In this document: piece by piece, positions 9,122 to 17,918 of the stretch
Numbering within the stretch: position 1 is the stretch's first letter
How the letters are laid out: each line of letters opens with the position of its first letter
Origin: Phaeobacter piscinae
GTDB lineage: Bacteria > Pseudomonadota > Alphaproteobacteria > Rhodobacterales > Rhodobacteraceae
DNA length: 64,000 nt
Reading direction: 5' to 3'
Assembly: GCF_002407245.1 (NCBI RefSeq)
Contig: NZ_CP010681.1
Coordinates: forward strand, 1,488,001-1,552,000
Program-made: the position numbers and the translations under genes
Notes under the pieces: generated by a model
The model's database searches: none
What the model saw: only the letters and a program-made list of their open reading frames with translations
Told to the model about the DNA's origin: nothing

Positions 9122-9233
9122 TTGGATGAGCGGGGGAAATTGCTTATAAAGGTCTCACTGCTCGATAGGTTTCTTGCCTGTATGAAACCTGCCTCAATAA
9201 CTTAACGCCCGCTTCGTGCGGGCGTTTTTTTTT
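9122..9233 (+). ncRNA. Candidate small RNA with two hairpins and its own promoter
   Basis: The gap between two divergent genes holds a plus-strand terminator with no gene in front of it. A possible promoter is TTGGAT (9122-9127), 17 bases, TATAAA (9145-9150), giving a transcript of roughly 9157-9233 (about 77 nt). It would contain a first hairpin (AGGTTTC 9167-9173 with GAAACCT 9184-9190) and then the terminator stem. No start codon with a ribosome site is seen inside. The -35/-10 pair could also suit a heat-shock sigma factor. Existence is inferred from structure only. Confidence 0.4.
9205..9233 (+). terminator. Strong orphan Rho-independent terminator
   Basis: A perfect 8-bp stem (9205-9212 with 9218-9225), a TTCGT loop and nine T. 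It ends the candidate small RNA and shields bdhA from upstream transcription. The rest of the 394-base gap between 9041 and 9436 shows nothing recognisable. Confidence 0.85.
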
Positions 9234-9435
9234 GGCTTAGCGGTTTCCAATTGCATCAGCCTGTTACACCGCAGAGGGCGGATCCGGATGTCATCTGATC
9301 TGCCTCACCGGTTGCTGGACGCGCATTTTTCTGACCGGTTTCTTGCAACTTTCACGCAGTGATTGCCGTTTCCTTTGCAGGTGCAGCATGCCACAGTTGC
9401 ACCAATCAGGTTTTGCACGGGAAGGGAAGAGCAAG

Positions 9436-10209
9436 ATGACGTTGAGCGGCAAATGTGCGGTGATTACCGGATCGAATTCTGGGATCGGTCTTGGGGTTGC
9501 GCGGGAGATGGCGCGCGCCGGGGCAGATGTGGTTCTGAATTCGTTCACCGACCGGGACGAGGACCATGCGCTGGCCGCCGAGATCGCCGCCGAATTCGGT
9601 GTTGAGGCACGCTATATACAGGCCGATATGTCCGATGCGGAAGCCTGTCGGGCCCTGATCACCAAATCCGGCCGCTGCGATATACTGATCAATAATGCGG
9701 GTATTCAGCATGTGGCGCCAGTCGATGAATTTCCCGTCGACAAGTGGAATGCCATCCTTGCCATCAACCTGTCGTCGGCCTTTCACACCGCCGCCGCGGC
9801 CCTGCCGATGATGCGCAGTGCAGGGTGGGGTCGGGTGGTTAATATCGCCTCGGCGCATGGTTTGACGGCGTCACCCTACAAGTCGGCTTATGTCGCCGCC
9901 AAACATGGCGTGGTCGGTCTGACCAAGACGCTGGCGCTGGAAACCGCAGAGGAACCGATCACCGCAAACGCCATCTGTCCGGGCTATGTGCTGACCCCGC
10001 TGGTGGAGGCGCAGATCCCCGACACGATGGAAAAATACAATATGGGCCGGGAAGAGGTGATCAAAAAGGTGATGCTGGAGCGCCAGCCCTCGCGCGAGTT
10101 TGCAACGGTCGAACAATTGGGCGGCACGGCAGTGTTTCTCTGTTCCGATGCGGCGGCGCAGATGACAGGCACCACCCTGAGCGTCGATGGTGGCTGGACC
10201 GCGCTGTAG
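9436..10209 (+). CDS. bdhA: D-3-hydroxybutyrate dehydrogenase
   Basis: A 257-residue short-chain dehydrogenase. The cofactor motif is TGSNSGIG, the NAG motif is NNAGIQHVAP, and the catalytic Ser/Tyr/Lys lie in NIASAHG and YVAAKHG. The substrate region AICPGYVLTPLVEAQIPD is typical of 3-hydroxybutyrate dehydrogenases, which interconvert 3-hydroxybutyrate and acetoacetate with NAD in polyhydroxybutyrate/ketone-body turnover. The ATG at 9436 follows a purine-rich GGAAGGGAAG site; the frame open to 9343 is not used. It is followed by a patatin gene, a pairing that suits polymer or lipid breakdown. Confidence 0.88.
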   Translation: MTLSGKCAVITGSNSGIGLGVAREMARAGADVVLNSFTDRDEDHALAAEIAAEFGVEARYIQADMSDAEACRALITKSGRCDILINNAGIQHVAPVDEFPVDKWNAILAINLSSAFHTAAAALPMMRSAGWGRVVNIASAHGLTASPYKSAYVAAKHGVVGLTKTLALETAEEPITANAICPGYVLTPLVEAQIPDTMEKYNMGREEVIKKVMLERQPSREFATVEQLGGTAVFLCSDAAAQMTGTTLSVDGGWTAL

Positions 10210-10227
10210 TCGCGATGCAGACGTGGA

Positions 10228-10308
10228 GAGGGGGCCAGCCCCCTCTTGCCCCATCAGGGGCAATTCACCCCCGGAGTATTTTGGGAAAGGTGAAAAGCGA
10301 AATGCGCA
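10228..10308. repeat. Suspected dispersed intergenic element (GC hairpins plus a GGAGTATTTTGGGAAAGG core)
   Basis: Between bdhA and the patatin gene, a 7-bp hairpin (228-234 with 239-245, last digits of 10228 onward), a second short hairpin (10248-10261) and an AT-containing core from 10270 follow one another. From memory, very similar cores preceded by C/G hairpins recur in intergenic spaces of Rhodobacteraceae genomes. Only one clear copy occurs in this window, so the repeat status is inferred. A weak look-alike is at about 54958-54980. Confidence 0.4.
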
Positions 10309-10343
10309 GGCCCCGATCTGCGCCGCCGGTCAGGAGATAGAGT

Positions 10344-11372
10344 GTGACAAAGCGGATCAATCTGGCCCTGCAGGGCGGCGGCGCGCATGGGGCGTTTACC
10401 TGGGGTGTTCTGGACCGGCTCTTGGAGTGTGAGAATCTGGAGATCGCCGCGATCACCGGGACCTCTGCCGGTGCCCTGAACGGGGCGGCGTTGAAATCCG
10501 GGCTGGTTCAGGGAGGGCGTGCAGGGGCGCGGGCCTGTCTTGATCATCTCTGGCACCGGATGGGGGCGGTGGGTGACATGCGGTTTGCCCATTGGCTGGC
10601 TGGGCTTGATGCAGCACCGCTGCTGGGCGCATTGGACTGGATCGCGCCGTTTTCCCCGCGTGAGGCCATGGGCCAGATCCTGTCGCCCTATAGCTATGGG
10701 CCGTTCTATCGCAATCCGCTCAGACCCGTGGTGGAGGGGTTCAACTTTGCCGAGGTTTGCGCAGATCAGGGGCCACAGCTGTTCATCTGCGCCACATCGG
10801 TACGCAGTGGCAAGGTGCGGGTGTTTTCCGGTGAGGAGGTCACGACCGACGCGATCCTGGCCTCAGCCTGTCTGCCGAACCTGTTTCAGGCGATTGAGAT
10901 TGAAGACCCGAAGACCGGACGGTTGGAGCGCTATTGGGATGGCGGTTATACCGGCAATCCGGCGCTGTTTCCGCTTTACCGGCCTGAATTGCCATCGGAT
11001 GTGGTAATCGTCAGCATCAACCCGCTGGAACGCGATGAGCTGCCGCGCACGCCGCAGCAGATCCAGAACCGGGTGAATGAAATCAGCTTCAACTCATCTC
11101 TGTTGCGAGAGCTGCGGGCGATTTCCTTCGTTCAGCGGTTGCTGGCGGAGGGACAGCTGGCGGCGGGAGAGATGAAACGGGTGTTGGTGCATATGATCGC
11201 CGATGATGATCTGATGCGGGAGCTGTCCGTCAATACCAAGCTGATCCCGATCCCACAGATTCTGGCGAAGCTGAAAGCCGCCGGACGTGCAGCTGCGGAG
11301 CAGTTTCTGGAGCAGGACAGCGACGCCATCGGCCTCCGGTCCACGGTGGATCTGGCGGAGATGTTTGGCTGA
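10344..11372 (+). CDS. Patatin-like phospholipase
   Basis: A 342-residue cytoplasmic serine hydrolase of the patatin family. The oxyanion motif GGGAHGAFTWG is at residues 10-20, the nucleophile elbow GTSAGALNG follows at about residue 40, and the catalytic Asp lies in the DGG motif (WDGGYTGNP). It should hydrolyse acyl esters, either membrane lipids or, given its neighbour bdhA, granule-associated substrates. It starts with GTG at 10344 behind GGAG; the next codon choices lack a site. Confidence 0.87.
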   Translation: MTKRINLALQGGGAHGAFTWGVLDRLLECENLEIAAITGTSAGALNGAALKSGLVQGGRAGARACLDHLWHRMGAVGDMRFAHWLAGLDAAPLLGALDWIAPFSPREAMGQILSPYSYGPFYRNPLRPVVEGFNFAEVCADQGPQLFICATSVRSGKVRVFSGEEVTTDAILASACLPNLFQAIEIEDPKTGRLERYWDGGYTGNPALFPLYRPELPSDVVIVSINPLERDELPRTPQQIQNRVNEISFNSSLLRELRAISFVQRLLAEGQLAAGEMKRVLVHMIADDDLMRELSVNTKLIPIPQILAKLKAAGRAAAEQFLEQDSDAIGLRSTVDLAEMFG

Positions 11373-11419
11373 GCGCAGAACCTCGGCCTGATGGTGCCCC
11401 CTATAGGGAGCGCCGGAAG

Positions 11420-12112
11420 TCAGTCTGAGACGAGCTCGGCAGGTTTCGTCGGATCCTTGGCGTTGGGATAGACAAGTCCGGCGGAGATCACCAGTTTGGC
11501 AGCCTCTTCCACAGTCATGTCCAGCGGGATCACATCTTCCTCAGGAAAGAACAGCAGAAACCCGGATGTGGGGTTTGGTGTGGTCGGCACAAAAATCGAC
11601 AGGAGGTTGCCACCCGTCTCGGCCCGCGCTGCCACCTCACCTTTGGCGGTGGTGGAGACAAATCCGATTGCCCAGATGCCACGGCGCGGATACTGGATAA
11701 GGCAGGCCGTGTCGAAGCTGCGTTCGGTCTGGGCAAACACCGTTTCCGAGATCTGTTTGATCCCCGAATAGATCGAGCGCACCACCGGCATGCGGTCCAC
11801 CAGGCTTTCGGCAAAACCGATAAGTGAACGGCCGATGATGCCCTTGGCGATCCAGCCCACCACAATGGTGAACAGCAGGAAGATGATCAGACCAACCCCG
11901 CGCAGGTTGATTCCGATATATTGCTCGGGCCGCACGGTATGCGGCACCAGCGGCAGCACCACACCGTCGATCCAGCCCATCACCGTCCATAACAGCCAGA
12001 TGGTCAGCCCGACCGGTGCAATGACCACGATGCCGGTAAAGAAGGACGACCGCAGCCGGGCAAAAAGGCCGGGGCGGCGGGGCGTGTTTTCGTCGTCAAA
12101 TGGCGTGGTCAT
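11420..12112 (-). CDS. DUF502 membrane protein
   Basis: A 230-residue inner-membrane protein of the DUF502 family. Two hydrophobic segments are clear ([19 protein letters not shown] and [18 protein letters not shown]), followed by the conserved block [20 protein letters not shown] and a soluble C-terminal domain with the family motif [22 protein letters not shown] sequence. The biochemical role is unknown in bacteria. It is a single gene convergent with the patatin gene and followed on its own strand by nothing coupled. Confidence 0.85.
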   Translation of the reverse strand: MTTPFDDENTPRRPGLFARLRSSFFTGIVVIAPVGLTIWLLWTVMGWIDGVVLPLVPHTVRPEQYIGINLRGVGLIIFLLFTIVVGWIAKGIIGRSLIGFAESLVDRMPVVRSIYSGIKQISETVFAQTERSFDTACLIQYPRRGIWAIGFVSTTAKGEVAARAETGGNLLSIFVPTTPNPTSGFLLFFPEEDVIPLDMTVEEAAKLVISAGLVYPNAKDPTKPAELVSD

Positions 12113-12195
12113 CTGTGCGTTTCACCGGTGAGGAACGTAAGGAAGCTAGGCAGGGATCTGCGCAACCGCAATGGGCAGCTGCGCAGAAAGAGCCT

Positions 12196-13110
12196 TTATT
12201 GCTTCAAGTTGACCAATTCCTTGGCGATTTCAGCGGCCAGCCGGGCATTGTTGCGCACTAGCGCAATATTGGCGGTCAGTGACCGGCCCTCGGTCAGCTC
12301 AAAGATGCGTTGCAGCAGGAAGGGGGTTACCGCCTTGCCGGCGACGCCTTGCGCATCCGCCTCGGACTGGGCCTGCGCCAGAACCGGTGCCAGATCTTCG
12401 GCAGCGATCTGGTCGCCTGCCGGGGTCGGGTTGGCGATCAGCTGTCCGCCGGGCAGCTCCATAGCCTGACGGGTGGCATGGGCGCGGGCGATCTCTGCGG
12501 CGCTGTCCATGCGCAGGGGGGCAGCCAAGTCAGAGGTCGCCGACCAGAACGCCGGAATGCTGTCCTGCCCATAGGCGATGACCGGCACACCTTGGGTTTC
12601 CAGCACCTCAAGCGTTTTGGGAATATCTAGGATCGCCTTGGCGCCTGCGGCCACCACGGTAACCGGGGTTTGCGCCAGTTCCATAAGGTCGGCAGAAATG
12701 TCGAAGCTGGTTTCTGCGCCCTTATGGACGCCGCCGATGCCGCCAGTGGCAAAAACACTGATCCCGGCCAGCCGGGCCGCGATCATGGTCGCCGCAACGG
12801 TGGTGGCGCCAGTGCCGCCGGTGGCGATACAGGCGGGCATATCCGCACGCGAAATCTTCGCGACATTCTTGGCCTGGCCAAGCGCCTGCAGTTGGTCCGC
12901 CTCAAGCCCGATGTGCAGCACGCCGTCAATCACGGCCATGGTGGCCGGAACGGCACCCGCGGCGCGGATATCATCCTCGACCTGTGCGGCCACCTCTACG
13001 TTCTGGGGATAGGGCATCCCGTGGGTGATGATGGTGCTTTCAAGCGCAACGATGGCCTGGCCGGAGGCGCGGGCTGCTGCGACTTCGGCGGAAAATGTCA
13101 TGTTGATCAA
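12196..13110 (-). CDS. psuG: Pseudouridine-5'-phosphate glycosidase
   Basis: A 304-residue enzyme (301 if it starts at the ATG at 13101) that splits pseudouridine 5'-phosphate into uracil and ribose 5-phosphate. Family signatures are [17 protein letters not shown] near the N-terminus and [15 protein letters not shown] in the middle. The TTG at 13110 overlaps the stop of the upstream kinase gene (TTGA) and is about 10 bases from AGGAG; the ATG 9 bases later is farther than usual from that site. Either way translation is coupled to psuK. It acts in the cytoplasm after PsuK. Confidence 0.9.
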   Translation of the reverse strand: MINMTFSAEVAAARASGQAIVALESTIITHGMPYPQNVEVAAQVEDDIRAAGAVPATMAVIDGVLHIGLEADQLQALGQAKNVAKISRADMPACIATGGTGATTVAATMIAARLAGISVFATGGIGGVHKGAETSFDISADLMELAQTPVTVVAAGAKAILDIPKTLEVLETQGVPVIAYGQDSIPAFWSATSDLAAPLRMDSAAEIARAHATRQAMELPGGQLIANPTPAGDQIAAEDLAPVLAQAQSEADAQGVAGKAVTPFLLQRIFELTEGRSLTANIALVRNNARLAAEIAKELVNLKQ

Positions 13111-14066
13111 AGGGGGGGTTCTCCTGAAACATAGGTTGCAGCGGCCTTCAGCGCCGATGCAAGGGAGGTTTCGCGGTCTTCGCCGCGGGCCTCGGCTGCG
13201 ATATGTGCAGCCATGAAGGTATCGCCAGCGCCCGTCACGCGCGCGACGGTCACGCGCGGCGGGGCCTGGGTGATCAGCCCATTGTGGTCCGCTTCGGTGG
13301 CGGTGCTGCCGCCATCGGTGACCAGTACCCGCGCGGCGCCGCGATCCAGCATGGCGCGAGCGGCGGTGGGGCTGTCGGTGAATTCGTCCTGACAGAGCAG
13401 GCCTGCTTCCTCAAGGTTCACATAAAGCGTGCCACAGCTGCGCAGCAGGAACGGGCGCAGACGCTCGGCCTTGCCGGGTGAGGCAGGGGCGACGCGCAGG
13501 TCTGCTTTCGCAAAGGCCGGGTTGGCGGTGATATCATCCAGCAGCGACAAGGTCAGATTGCCGTCCAGCGCCACCGGGCCACTATATGGTGCATCCTCGC
13601 TGCCAAGGGCGCCATCAATCAGCGGGCGCAGGATCTTCGCACCTGCGGCTTCCAGCGAATGGGCGTCTGCGATGGCGGCAATCAGACCATTGGCACCCTC
13701 GACCGCCATATAGCGGTCGGTGGGCAGATCCTCAGAGCGGTAGAGGTGGTCCGTGATCAGGCCAAGATGGGCGCAGGCATGGACCAATTCATCCCCTTCA
13801 GGATCGCGACCGATCGCGCTCAGGAGGGCCGGGCGCAGGCCAAAACGGGCCAGTGTCATCGCAATGTTCATCGCAACACCGCCGGGCAGGCGGGTGATCC
13901 GCCCCGGCATATCCGACCCGCGCTGCATTTCCGCGGTGCACCGTCCAATGATGTCCCAGAGCACTGATCCGATACAGAGGATATCAGGCTGCGCTGAGGC
14001 AGTGCCGCCGGTTGGGGGCGTGGCGTCAGATTGATGCGAGGCGGGAACATGCGGAGGCTGTGTCAT
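13107..14066 (-). CDS. psuK: Pseudouridine kinase, PfkB family
   Basis: A 319-residue ribokinase/PfkB-type kinase. It has the N-terminal PGGVAMNIAMTLARFG motif (substrate binding) and the C-terminal GAGD catalytic motif (VTGAGDTFMAAHIAAE). The gene overlaps psuG, so phosphorylation of pseudouridine is the expected role, feeding the glycosidase. The ATG at 14066 is preferred over a TTG at 14102, although no strong ribosome site is seen. No nucleoside transporter is adjacent, so the pseudouridine source is probably internal RNA turnover or a distant transporter. Confidence 0.87.
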   Translation of the reverse strand: MTQPPHVPASHQSDATPPTGGTASAQPDILCIGSVLWDIIGRCTAEMQRGSDMPGRITRLPGGVAMNIAMTLARFGLRPALLSAIGRDPEGDELVHACAHLGLITDHLYRSEDLPTDRYMAVEGANGLIAAIADAHSLEAAGAKILRPLIDGALGSEDAPYSGPVALDGNLTLSLLDDITANPAFAKADLRVAPASPGKAERLRPFLLRSCGTLYVNLEEAGLLCQDEFTDSPTAARAMLDRGAARVLVTDGGSTATEADHNGLITQAPPRVTVARVTGAGDTFMAAHIAAEARGEDRETSLASALKAAATYVSGEPPL

Positions 14067-14114
14067 AAATCCCGTATTGCCGCGTTTTTTCGCCCCCCGC
14101 AAGCGACAACAGAC

Positions 14115-14960
14115 CTAGGGAATGGCGAAAGTCAGGGCAGCCCAGTGCGTCTGCCAGACCGGCGCGGGCTTGCCTGTGGTCGCGCTATCATGCCCGGATG
14201 TGGCCTCAGGATCCAATGGGCGCAGCACCACGGCATCCAGGAGATAGACGTGGCCTGATTTCACAGACACCACGGCGCGGCCATCTGCATCAGTGCGGAT
14301 CAATGTGATCGACACAGTGTCATCCGGCGCTCGTTCGAAGACCTCAACCTGAGCGTGGCTGCGTGGGCGGTCCTGAAACCGCAGGTCGACCGGTAGGCCG
14401 GTGCTCAGATCATCGCTGTAGGGGTTGGCCAACGCGACAAATTCAGTGAGCAGGCCAACCGCGCGGTCCGATCCCGCACCACTGCCAACAGCGATCAGTG
14501 ATTTTGCGTGGCGGGTGTACCGCTCGGCAAACCCTGTGCGGGGCAGGTTGCGGGCGCTGTGGCGCTGCTCGATATCCGGGAAGTCCTTATGGGCCGCGAA
14601 TTTTGCGAAATCCTCCCAGCTGTCATAGGTCAGATCGTCCGGTGTGGTCTCGTGAGCCACCACCAGCAGCCCCTCTGCAGGCGGCTCCAGCTGAAGCGCA
14701 GGCAGGTCGCCCATGCGTCCGCTATAGGGGCGGGCCTCCGCCTGATCCCAGATCTCGAAGCGGGCGATGTTTCGGTCGAAATATGGCAGCCGCGCACCGC
14801 TGAACACTTGCCCGTTGCGCAGATCTGCCTGAACCGAGGCGCCTAATTTTACTTGATATTTTTCTGGCGCAATCCAAAACTCGTGGGCAAGGGCAGCGCG
14901 ACCGACGGTGTTTGCGGCAAGCGCGAGCAGGATAAAAGCAACAGGGCGGGCAAAACGCAT
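14115..14960 (-). CDS. Exported DUF4198-type protein
   Basis: A 281-residue protein with a cleavable signal peptide ending in GRAALA, followed by HEFWIAPEKYQVKLGASVQADL, the pattern of DUF4198 proteins found with metal (nickel/cobalt) transport systems. The body is predicted to be beta-rich, ending in a carboxy domain with TLIRTDADGRAVVSVKSGHVYLLDAVVL (conserved in the family). It is divergent from a HupE/UreJ-like membrane gene with only about 60 bases between starts, so the two probably share control and function in envelope metal handling. The substrate is inferred, not seen. Confidence 0.75.
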   Translation of the reverse strand: MRFARPVAFILLALAANTVGRAALAHEFWIAPEKYQVKLGASVQADLRNGQVFSGARLPYFDRNIARFEIWDQAEARPYSGRMGDLPALQLEPPAEGLLVVAHETTPDDLTYDSWEDFAKFAAHKDFPDIEQRHSARNLPRTGFAERYTRHAKSLIAVGSGAGSDRAVGLLTEFVALANPYSDDLSTGLPVDLRFQDRPRSHAQVEVFERAPDDTVSITLIRTDADGRAVVSVKSGHVYLLDAVVLRPLDPEATSGHDSATTGKPAPVWQTHWAALTFAIP

Positions 14961-15021
14961 GGCGCAGATGAGACCTCTGGCTGGGACGGTGGGTTACAGA
15001 CATTGGCAGAGCGCGGCGCAG

Positions 15022-16167
15022 ATGCCGCGCGGAGGGCTGATCCGCTGGCGGCATCACCTGAGGCGTCTGCTGCTGGTCCTGCTCTTCTGGAGCGTCTCAC
15101 ACTCTAGCGGTTTCGCCCATGAAGTCACGCCGACGATTGCGGATTTTGAGATTTCCGGTGATCAGCTGGCCATGGATCTGCGGATCAACGCCGAGGCATT
15201 TGTGGCGGGTATTGATCTGGATGGCATGTCCGATACTGACACGGCTGATCAGGCGCAGGACTATGACGACCTGCGCGCGCTCGGCCCGGATGAGCTGGCG
15301 CCGATGGTGCAGCTCTTTGCCGAAGATTGGTTGCAGAGCCTTCAGGTAGAGGCACGCGGCGCTATCGCGATGGAGGTAACCGCGATTGAGATCCCGGAAC
15401 CGGGGGACATTGGCCTGCCGCGCAGTACCTTGCTGCGGCTTTCGGGCGAAATCCCGGACGGCGCGCGCGGGCTGAAACTGGGCTGGCCAAAGGGGTCGGG
15501 CGGTGTGGTTCTGCGCCAAAATGGTGTCGAAGGTCCCTACACCGGCTATCTGCAGGGCGGGGAAACCACCCCGACCATTCCCCTGTCTGGCGGACTGGCG
15601 CAGACGCCGAGTGAGGCGTTTGTCGATTATATCCCCGTCGGCTACACCCATATTCTGCCAAAGGGGCTGGATCATATCCTGTTTGTGCTGGGCTTATTCT
15701 TCTTCAGCACCCGGCTGCGGCCTCTGATCTGGCAGATCAGCGCCTTCACGGTGGCACATACCATCACCCTGGCGCTTGGCGCTCTGGGGTTGGTGCAGAT
15801 CAATCCTGCCATTGTGGAACCTCTGATTGCCGGATCAATTGTATTCGTCGCGGTGGAGAACATCTTTGCCCGGAAACTGCACAGCTGGCGAACGCTGGTG
15901 ATCTTTGGCTTCGGGTTGCTGCACGGGCTGGGGTTCGCCTCGGTGTTGGGCGAGTTTGGCCTGCCGGATGCGCAGTTCCTGCCTGCGTTGCTGGGCTTCA
16001 ATGTTGGCGTCGAACTGGGGCAGCTGACCGTTGTGGGGGCGGCTTATGCGCTCCTCGGGTTCTGGTTCTGGCGGCATCCGAAATATCGGGGCCGGGTCGC
16101 CATCCCGGCCAGTTTCACCATTGCGCTGATCGGTGGCTACTGGTGCGTGGAGCGGCTGTTCCTCTGA
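15022..16167 (+). CDS. HupE/UreJ-2 family membrane protein
   Basis: About 381 residues. A basic n-region and hydrophobic stretch (LLLVLLFWSVSHSSGFA) form a signal peptide, followed by a roughly 170-residue periplasmic domain and then 6-7 membrane segments. The family histidine motifs are present: LPKGLDHILFVLGLFFF and FGLLHGLGFASVLG. Related proteins are linked to nickel/cobalt uptake. The open frame reaches 14908, but the start at 15022 gives a normal signal peptide and avoids overlap with the divergent gene; 14968 is an alternative. An 8-bp hairpin (16164-16187) spans the stop codon. Confidence 0.8.
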   Translation: MPRGGLIRWRHHLRRLLLVLLFWSVSHSSGFAHEVTPTIADFEISGDQLAMDLRINAEAFVAGIDLDGMSDTDTADQAQDYDDLRALGPDELAPMVQLFAEDWLQSLQVEARGAIAMEVTAIEIPEPGDIGLPRSTLLRLSGEIPDGARGLKLGWPKGSGGVVLRQNGVEGPYTGYLQGGETTPTIPLSGGLAQTPSEAFVDYIPVGYTHILPKGLDHILFVLGLFFFSTRLRPLIWQISAFTVAHTITLALGALGLVQINPAIVEPLIAGSIVFVAVENIFARKLHSWRTLVIFGFGLLHGLGFASVLGEFGLPDAQFLPALLGFNVGVELGQLTVVGAAYALLGFWFWRHPKYRGRVAIPASFTIALIGGYWCVERLFL

Positions 16168-16237
16168 CCGGACGGGACGCCGGTCAGATGTGCTGTCTCG
16201 GACGTGTCTTTGGCGACATTCAACCGGTGTGGGCCTT

Positions 16238-16873
16238 TTAGCCCTCCATCGCCGCCAGCAGGCTGCGCAGGCTCATGAGCGGGTCCTCTTCGCGCCAGAT
16301 CTCATCTCCGATGCCGAAGAAATCCGTATAAGGCGTCAGATCGCGGACCAGCTCAGGTGTGAGGCCGCCCTCTGCCACCACCGGCACTTCGATCATCTGG
16401 GACCACCACTCAAAGAGCTCTTTCTGGGCCTGATTGCCATCGCCCAGACCGGAGGTCCCAACCGGGCCGAAACTGACATAATCGGCACCGGCTTCGGCGG
16501 CGGTCAGACCATCGTGGCGCGACGCCGCGCAGAAACTGCCAACAATCGCATCGGCGCCAAGCGCCTTGCGTGCCGCGCGAATGGGACGGGCGGCGTCCGA
16601 CAGATGCACCCCGTCAAGGCCCAGACGCTCTGCCAGGATCTGATGGTCGGCAATCACGATGGCCACATCGCGGGCATGGGCCACAGCGCGCAGGGCATCA
16701 CCCGCCCGGCTCAGCGTGTCCTCATCGCGGCTGGCCAGCTCAAGACGGACGCAGGCAATGTCCACCGAATCCAACACCCGCGCCAGTTGGTCGGGAAAGC
16801 GACCAAGCTCAAAACTGGGGGGCGTCGTCAGATAGATCTGCGGCGTTTCGGGGGCGTCAGCGGGGCTGTCCAT
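16238..16873 (-). CDS. Thiamine-phosphate-synthase-like protein (ThiE/TenI fold)
   Basis: 211 residues with the TIM-barrel pattern of ThiE: VAIVIADHQILAERLGLDG, VHLSDAARPIRAARKALG and the phosphate loop region DYVSFGPVGTSG. ThiE joins HMP pyrophosphate and thiazole phosphate to thiamine phosphate. Some typical residues of true ThiE are altered (the QLR-type segment near the start reads RLELASRD), so a divergent paralogue or TenI-like role is possible. It stands alone, with no other thiamine gene nearby. Confidence 0.7.
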   Translation of the reverse strand: MDSPADAPETPQIYLTTPPSFELGRFPDQLARVLDSVDIACVRLELASRDEDTLSRAGDALRAVAHARDVAIVIADHQILAERLGLDGVHLSDAARPIRAARKALGADAIVGSFCAASRHDGLTAAEAGADYVSFGPVGTSGLGDGNQAQKELFEWWSQMIEVPVVAEGGLTPELVRDLTPYTDFFGIGDEIWREEDPLMSLRSLLAAMEG

Positions 16874-17080
16874 GGGGAGGGCTCCTGTTCAGTGGTTGTC
16901 GGTGTTTAGCGCATCTGCCACTGGACGCAAGGATTTGGCGACATCCCGAGCGGGATATTTCCGTGTGATGCAGCGCTGATATATCAGGAATATAGCGGGT
17001 TTCCCGCAGAAGTCGCCCCGCGCGGCCTTGCCCATCACGCCTGTGCCGACTACAGCAGTGCAGCTTTTTTGGAGAACCGG

Positions 17081-17827
17081 ATGCCCAGCGACACCCCTCA
17101 ACCCGCTTTTGTCCTCGTGCGCCCGCAGATGGGCGAGAACATCGGCGCCGCCGCCCGCGCGATGTGGAACTTTGGGCTGGACCGGATGCGCATCGTGGCG
17201 CCGCGCGATGGCTGGCCCAACCCCAAGGCCGTCGCCATGGCCTCAGGCGCGGGGCGGTTGCTGGATGAGGCGCGGCTGGCAGAGGAACTGGCAGGCGCCC
17301 TAGAGGATTGCGATTTCGTCTTTGCCACCACCGCGCGCCCGCGCGAGCTGACGAAACCTGTTTACAGCCCGGAAGCCGCGATGAAACTGGCCGCAGAGAA
17401 AATTGCGACAGGGGAAAAAGTGGCGGTGATGTTCGGCCCTGAACGAGCAGGCCTTGAGAATGAGGACATTGCCCGCGCGAACGCCATTATCTCGGTCCCC
17501 GTGAATCCCGAGTTTGCGTCGCTAAACCTTGGCCAATGCGTATTGCTGACGGCCTATGAATGGCGGCGTCAGATGGCTGAGGTCGCGCCCGTCGTGACCG
17601 ATCTTGGCAAATCCGACTGGGCCAGCCACGCGGATGTTGATGCGCTGGTTAACCATTATGAGGACCGTTTGGATGAGGCAGGGTTCTTCTTTCCGCCGGA
17701 TAAGGCGCCCAGCATGAAAACAGTGTTCCGCAACATGTTCAGCCGGATGCCGCTGACCCGTGCAGACGTTCAGATGCTGCATGGTGTCATGCGACAGATG
17801 GTCCGCTGGAAAGAAAAACGCGACTGA
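17081..17827 (+). CDS. trmJ: tRNA (cytidine/uridine-32-2'-O)-methyltransferase
   Basis: A 248-residue SPOUT-class RNA methyltransferase. The N-terminal motif VRPQMGENIGAAARAMWNFG, the middle VMFGPERAGLENEDI and the SAM-knot segment VPVNPEFASLNLGQ are diagnostic for TrmJ, which methylates the ribose of position 32 in several tRNAs. The ATG at 17081 has GGAG seven bases upstream. It is a single gene, divergent from the ThiE-like gene, with heme A synthase following on the same strand. Confidence 0.92.
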   Translation: MPSDTPQPAFVLVRPQMGENIGAAARAMWNFGLDRMRIVAPRDGWPNPKAVAMASGAGRLLDEARLAEELAGALEDCDFVFATTARPRELTKPVYSPEAAMKLAAEKIATGEKVAVMFGPERAGLENEDIARANAIISVPVNPEFASLNLGQCVLLTAYEWRRQMAEVAPVVTDLGKSDWASHADVDALVNHYEDRLDEAGFFFPPDKAPSMKTVFRNMFSRMPLTRADVQMLHGVMRQMVRWKEKRD

Positions 17828-17918
17828 GACGCGACTTCGGGCGAATTTGCACCACAGTCGCCCACTGGACGGGGCCGAACATGCGGCCTAGCTTGACGGG
17901 AAATTGGAAGAGGCAAGC

